Part shown: positions 5,599 through 9,074 of the stretch, piece after piece | Numbering within the stretch: position 1 is the first letter of the stretch | How the letters are laid out: every line of letters starts with the position of its first letter | NCBI GenBank assembly: GCA_013041995.1 | Contig: JABDRA010000648.1 | Span: forward strand, 1 to 9,074 | Direction: 5' to 3' | DNA: 9,074 nt | Source: Anderseniella sp. | GTDB lineage: Bacteria > Pseudomonadota > Alphaproteobacteria > Rhizobiales > Aestuariivirgaceae | Translations under genes and position numbers: made by a program | The notes under the pieces: generated by a model | Told to the model about the DNA's origin: nothing | The model's database searches: none | The model's input: the letters and a program-made list of their open reading frames with translations, nothing else

Positions 5599-6690
5599 CT
5601 AATTCGAAATCGCAACGACATCAATCGCAATCCGACAGTTCTCAATGCCCAGTCCTCGCACCGGCAGTCCTGTGGAGGCCGGGCCGGGGCTGGTATAGAA
5701 TCCGTGCCGCACTTTCATATTGCCGTGCAGTTCTTCTTCCGTTGCGCCGCCGGTATAGTGAGCCGTCAGCTTGACCACATCGGCAAAACCCGCTCCTGCG
5801 GCACGCAGGCCGGCATCGAGTCCTTGCATGATCATTGAAGTCTGCCCAACCAGGTCGAGGCTCGGATCTGCACATGTCCCGCTGCCCCAGATCATTCGTC
5901 CGGATTTTTTCAATGTCAGGCGCAATCCGTGATCAGTGTTTGTGTCTGTGAAGACAACAACGGGTTCCTTGCCGAATGACAAAGCGGCGGCAAAAACGGG
6001 AAGTGCTGGCTTGGCCAGCCGGACCAGCGCATCGGGATTTGACATCAACTGAAGCTGTTGAGCACCGTGCGCAATCGCAGCTACCTGACTGTCATTGCCA
6101 CAAACCATCCAGAGGTCGCCAAGCAAATGATCATGATGCAGTCCATGCCGGTTCAGGGCATCGACTATGAACTGCGCCGATTCCGCTGATACCGCGCATT
6201 CGCCGGGAGACTGCCGGATATATGCCCAGACCTGCTCACCGGTATCAACTATTTCCAGACGAACCCCTTGTGCTTCAAAAGGAGTACGCACCTGCAGGTT
6301 ACCGGCGGCGAAAACATCAACCTCGATCAGCATGCCGTCATAGTAGAAGTGCGGCACCGGGATCGGCACGATGAGCGGGCCATGTTGAAATCGCGCTGCG
6401 ATCAAGGCCAGCGCATCGCTGGCTTCGTGCGCAGTCGTGGCAGCAAAATAGACCTGCAACTTGCCGACAGATGATGACACGAAGCCTGCCCGTGCCATGA
6501 CGGTTTCAATCATGTCGCAGACGAATTCCGTCTGGGCCAACAAATCCCCCGGCGCGTACACGGCGCCCCGATCGCTCAGCGGGCACTGCCCGCAGGTCCA
6601 GCCCAGGTCGCCATCGCGCACCGCAGTTGATACCGGCACATCAACCCGCATGGCAAACACGTCAAACGGTACATAGGAACGCCTGGCCAT
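5599..6690 (-). CDS. Triple-module Rid (YjgF/YER057c/UK114) family protein
   Basis: This is a 363-residue protein, about three times the usual Rid length of 120-130. Modules 1 and 3 are clear: 15-127 (GWTCGQCPLSD, then LLAQTEFVCDMIETVMARAG, ending IPVPHFYYDGMLIEVDVFA) and 250-363 (IWGSGTCADPS, LVGQTSMIMQGLDAGLRAAG, PASTGLPVRGL, IAIDVVAI). The middle (135-247) follows the same pattern but is more diverged (VWAYIRQSPG, SAQFIVDALNRHGLHHDHLLGDLWMV, ALPVFAAALSFGKEPVVVF). Rid proteins are homotrimers; RidA removes reactive imines using an Arg (Arg105 in E. coli) in PARS. Here that position reads PAST (Ser339) in module 3 and has no Arg in modules 1 and 2, so imine hydrolysis is doubtful. The start at 6690 has AGGCGG upstream and lies 9 bases after the dehydrogenase stop, so it is the third gene of the operon. 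No signal peptide is seen. Confidence 0.85.
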   Translation of the reverse strand: MARRSYVPFDVFAMRVDVPVSTAVRDGDLGWTCGQCPLSDRGAVYAPGDLLAQTEFVCDMIETVMARAGFVSSSVGKLQVYFAATTAHEASDALALIAARFQHGPLIVPIPVPHFYYDGMLIEVDVFAAGNLQVRTPFEAQGVRLEIVDTGEQVWAYIRQSPGECAVSAESAQFIVDALNRHGLHHDHLLGDLWMVCGNDSQVAAIAHGAQQLQLMSNPDALVRLAKPALPVFAAALSFGKEPVVVFTDTNTDHGLRLTLKKSGRMIWGSGTCADPSLDLVGQTSMIMQGLDAGLRAAGAGFADVVKLTAHYTGGATEEELHGNMKVRHGFYTSPGPASTGLPVRGLGIENCRIAIDVVAISN

Positions 6691-6699
6691 GTGACCCGC

Positions 6700-7656
6700 C
6701 TATCTTCCCGGCGGCACGACCTCATAGCCTTTTTCTTCCGGCTCGTCGTCGACCAGGTCGTCCGGGAAACCATCGGCCAGAACAGACAGGCCGGTTGCGT
6801 CTTCCAGGCGCCTGATAATGTCGTCGGAATTGGCGCGCTGGCCATAGCGGTTCTGACCGTCCTTCATGATGTCGATGATCATCGGCGAGATTTCCAGCGG
6901 CACATTGTTGCGCTCCGCAATGGTCTGGAACAGGCCGATATCCTTCAACACCAGGTCGATGGTGAACTTCACATCGCGTGAACCGTTGAGGATCAGCTGG
7001 CTTTCGGTCTCGTGCACAAACGAGGTGCCCGATGAAATCTTCATGGCCTCATAGGTGGTCGCCAGGTCCATGCCCGCCGCCTTCATTGTAACCAGCGCCT
7101 CACAGCAGGTGAGCAGGTTTGCCGTTGCCAGATAGTTGGTCATGACCTTCAGCGTGGAGGCAGACCCCAACGGCCCGGTGTGCAGCACCCGGCGGCCCAG
7201 AACGGTGGTGAGCGGCAAAATCTTTTCGAAGGTGTCGCGTTCGCAACCCGCAAAGATCGAGATGTTGCCCGTATCGGCACGATGGCAGCCGCCCGACACC
7301 GGACAGTCTACCGGCTCCGCACCCTTGGCTATCACCTTGGCGCCCAGGCGCTTGACTTCCGCTTCGTCGGTCGTCGACATCTCCATCCAGATCTTGCCGG
7401 GCGACAGGCCGTCAAGAATGCCGTCGGTCCCTTCCATGACATCTGCGCAGGCTGCCGGGGACGGCAGGCAGGTGATGATGACATCACACATTTCAGCCAT
7501 CTGCTTCGGACTGCCGGCCCAGCCTGCCCCGCGATCAATGAACTTCTGTGCGGCGTCCCGATCCAGGTCGCGGACGACCGTGTCGATACCATTGCGAATA
7601 AGGCTGCCGGCCAGCTTGCCGCCAACATTGCCCAGTCCGATAAACCCGACCTTCAT
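6700..7656 (-). CDS. NAD(P)-dependent beta-hydroxyacid dehydrogenase (3-hydroxyisobutyrate dehydrogenase family)
   Basis: This is a 318-residue protein. The N-terminal Rossmann fold has GFIGLGNVG (G7, G9, G12), and an acidic end to the second strand (VRDLD, Asp30) that favours NAD over NADP. The substrate loop DCPVSGGCHRADTG (117-130) and the catalytic lysine K170 (in STLKVMTNYL) are in place; the usual KxxNN is KxxTN here. The all-helical C-terminal domain includes the conserved Lys-Asp at 238-239. An acidic, Pro-containing tail (about 296-318) is an extension. Relatives oxidise 3-hydroxyisobutyrate or L-threonate, or reduce tartronate semialdehyde; the substrate here cannot be told. The ATG at 7656 has a GGGAG eight bases upstream. 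An in-frame TTG at 7692 overlaps the previous stop and is less likely. The gene lies 32 bases after the enolase-superfamily gene and 9 before the Rid gene. Confidence 0.92.
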   Translation of the reverse strand: MKVGFIGLGNVGGKLAGSLIRNGIDTVVRDLDRDAAQKFIDRGAGWAGSPKQMAEMCDVIITCLPSPAACADVMEGTDGILDGLSPGKIWMEMSTTDEAEVKRLGAKVIAKGAEPVDCPVSGGCHRADTGNISIFAGCERDTFEKILPLTTVLGRRVLHTGPLGSASTLKVMTNYLATANLLTCCEALVTMKAAGMDLATTYEAMKISSGTSFVHETESQLILNGSRDVKFTIDLVLKDIGLFQTIAERNNVPLEISPMIIDIMKDGQNRYGQRANSDDIIRRLEDATGLSVLADGFPDDLVDDEPEEKGYEVVPPGR

Positions 7657-7688
7657 GGCCGTTCTCCCATTAATTCTCGTGGTTGAAA

Positions 7689-8912
7689 TCAATCGTTCCA
7701 GGCTGCGTGGTTTTCGCTTGGCGCGATGTGCAGCCCGTCGTCATCTTTGTAAGGGTTGGCCAGGGCCACTTCCTCGTTCAGTTCCACGCCGAGGCCCGGT
7801 TCCTTCGGTGGAATGACGAAACCGTCCTCAAACTGCATCGGCTTCATCAGGATGTCGGAGTGAAAACCGCCCCATTGCTCGATGCTTTCGAGGATCAGAA
7901 AATTCGGTGAACACGCGGATATCTGCACATTCGCAGCGCCTTCAATGGGCCCGCAATACAGGTGCGGCGCGATCTGTGCGTAATGGGCTTCCGCCATGCC
8001 CGCAATTTTTTTCGCTTCCAGCAGACCACCGACACGGCCGAGCGCCATCTGCAGGATTGACGCTGCGCCCAGTTCCAGCACCCGGGCAAATTCATACTTT
8101 GTGGTCAGGCGCTCACCGGTTGCAATCGGCACACTGGTCGAGCGGGCAATCTTTGCCATTTCTTCCGGCATTTCCGGCGGGCACGGCTCTTCAAACCACA
8201 ATGGATCGAAAGGCTCCAGGCGGCGCGCCATGCGGATCGCACCGGCGGTGGTAAACTGCCCGTGGGTCCCGAACAGGAGGTCCGCCTTGTTGCCCACGGC
8301 TTCGCGGATTTTGCGGCAGAACTGTTCTGACACGTCCATGCGCTCGAGGCTCGGCATGTGCGGGTCAAACGCCGTGTAAGGCCCGGCCGGATCGAACTTC
8401 ACCGCTGTAAAACCCTGGTTGACATAGTGCAGCGCACGTTCTGCCGCAACGTCCGGGTTGTTGTACACATCATTGCTTGCGTCGGTGTAGGCATAGGCGT
8501 CTATATCGGCATCTGCGTACAGGTATGTGTAGGAGCGCAGCCGCTCATGTACACAGCCTCCCAACAGCTCATACACAGGCTTTTCCACAGCCTTTCCACA
8601 GATATCCCACATGGCCATTTCAATGCCGGACATGACGCCCATCAGCGAAATGTCGGGACGGCCCGAATAGCCTCTCGTATAGGCCCTGCGCCAGAAGGCC
8701 TCTATGTGAAACGGGTCATTGCCCTCGACATTGCGCTGGAAAACGTCCTCGATCATGGCGACCACCACATCGGGCGCAAAGCTCGCTGTGTAGACTTCAC
8801 CAACCCCTTCGATGCCGTTATCTGTGACAAGCTTCAGGAAGATGAAATAACGCCCGCCGCGGCGCGGTGGCGGATTGCCCACGATAAAGATTTTCAGGCC
8901 GGTGATTTTCAT
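7689..8912 (-). CDS. Enolase-superfamily protein (mandelate racemase/DgoD-like), probable sugar-acid dehydratase or cycloisomerase
   Basis: This is a 407-residue protein. The N-terminal capping domain covers about 1-125 (RYFIFLKLVTDNGIEGVGEV; SGIEMAMWDICGKA) and the barrel domain follows. By eye the barrel aligns well with E. coli D-galactonate dehydratase DgoD: VKFDP (Lys172, Asp174), FGTHGQ (His217), WFEEP (Glu241-Glu242), ATGERL (Glu267), APHLYCGPI (His317), and LESIEQWGG (Glu342). Superfamily members abstract a proton alpha to a carboxylate with Mg2+ help. Two DgoD positions differ: the first metal-binding Asp is Gly215, and the Asp usually paired with the catalytic His is Ala290. The protein may belong to a separate subgroup, and the substrate is unknown. 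ATG 8912 has GGAG ten bases upstream; an in-frame GTG at 8933 would add seven residues. It heads the dehydrogenase/Rid operon and lies 63 bases after a ligase-like gene. Confidence 0.9.
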   Translation of the reverse strand: MKITGLKIFIVGNPPPRRGGRYFIFLKLVTDNGIEGVGEVYTASFAPDVVVAMIEDVFQRNVEGNDPFHIEAFWRRAYTRGYSGRPDISLMGVMSGIEMAMWDICGKAVEKPVYELLGGCVHERLRSYTYLYADADIDAYAYTDASNDVYNNPDVAAERALHYVNQGFTAVKFDPAGPYTAFDPHMPSLERMDVSEQFCRKIREAVGNKADLLFGTHGQFTTAGAIRMARRLEPFDPLWFEEPCPPEMPEEMAKIARSTSVPIATGERLTTKYEFARVLELGAASILQMALGRVGGLLEAKKIAGMAEAHYAQIAPHLYCGPIEGAANVQISACSPNFLILESIEQWGGFHSDILMKPMQFEDGFVIPPKEPGLGVELNEEVALANPYKDDDGLHIAPSENHAAWND

Positions 8913-8975
8913 GCGCGTTGCGCTCCAGAACACAGTCTTGCGGGGTTATTCCAGGTTTCAGAATGCGTAATCGCG

Positions 8976-9074
8976 TTAGACACGGGTAACGTCACCATTC
9001 CAGTTGCCTTCATACAGCGCCAGCAATTCATCAGCGTTGGATTTGCCCGACTGGGCAATTTCATCGAGCACATC
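8976..9074 (-). CDS. C-terminal end of a glutamate-cysteine-ligase-like protein (3' fragment)
   Basis: I translated this by hand from the minus strand: 32 codons and a TAA at 8976-8978, with the rest of the gene off the right edge. The residues DVLDEIAQSGKSNADELLALYEG followed by NWNGDV resemble the C-terminus of alphaproteobacterial glutamate-cysteine ligase (GshA), where a DEI...GKT.AE.LL helix precedes a W(G/N)GSV motif and a short tail. GshA makes gamma-glutamylcysteine, the first step of glutathione synthesis. Paralogous carboxylate-amine ligases share this end, so the exact enzyme is not certain. The tail after the tryptophan motif is shorter than I would expect. It is in the same direction as, and 63 bases before, the enolase-superfamily gene, and may or may not be in its operon. 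Confidence 0.6.
   Translation of the reverse strand, partial: DVLDEIAQSGKSNADELLALYEGNWNGDVTRV

Noticed and set aside
7136..7816. Long plus-strand frame (226 residues) opposite the dehydrogenase gene.
   Set aside because: It is the antisense shadow of the dehydrogenase and the end of the enolase-superfamily gene, with Pro/Arg/Ser-rich composition typical of such shadows in GC-rich DNA.

Overview
The window is about 9.1 kb of chromosome from a Gram-negative bacterium, most likely an alphaproteobacterium of the Rhizobiales type. The evidence is a DUF1127 small protein divergent from an LrhA-like LysR regulator, a short PilZ protein with the charged sequence style common in that group, and moderately high GC with compact, short-spaced operons. 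I see no rRNA, tRNA, CRISPR array, transposase or phage gene, and nothing that marks the region as a mobile island.

Left part (1-2983): the start of a DUF1127 gene runs off the left edge on the minus strand. It is divergent from an LrhA/HexA-like LysR regulator (326-1201), and two short palindromes lie between them. Next, on the minus strand, come a PilZ-domain protein (1302-1781) and a CrgA/DmlR-type LysR regulator (2108-2983). A 20-bp perfect palindrome just past the second regulator's stop looks like its terminator.

Middle part (2984-5532): the CrgA-type regulator is divergent from a two-gene plus-strand cassette, an exported SnoaL/NTF2-like protein (3114-3593) and a single-domain cupin (3660-4142). 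A strong GC-rich hairpin separates these two genes. After a gap of about 430 bases comes a J-domain protein (4573-5532) with a C-terminal membrane anchor. A 15-bp inverted repeat lies just upstream of its start.

Right part (5599-9074): a minus-strand gene series reads from right to left. It holds the last 32 codons of a glutamate-cysteine-ligase-like gene, an enolase-superfamily (mandelate racemase/DgoD-like) protein, a beta-hydroxyacid dehydrogenase of the 3-hydroxyisobutyrate dehydrogenase family, and a 363-residue Rid (YjgF) protein that reads as three Rid modules in one chain. The enolase, dehydrogenase and Rid genes are 32 and 9 bases apart and are almost certainly one operon. By family knowledge they suggest catabolism of a sugar acid or related hydroxyacid, but the substrate cannot be read from the sequence.

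The most unusual items are in that operon. The Rid protein looks like a covalent version of the normal Rid trimer, and its Rid modules lack the usual catalytic arginine. The enolase-superfamily protein aligns well by eye with DgoD but has Gly and Ala at two positions where DgoD has active-site Asp. No defence system or other clearly new system is evident.
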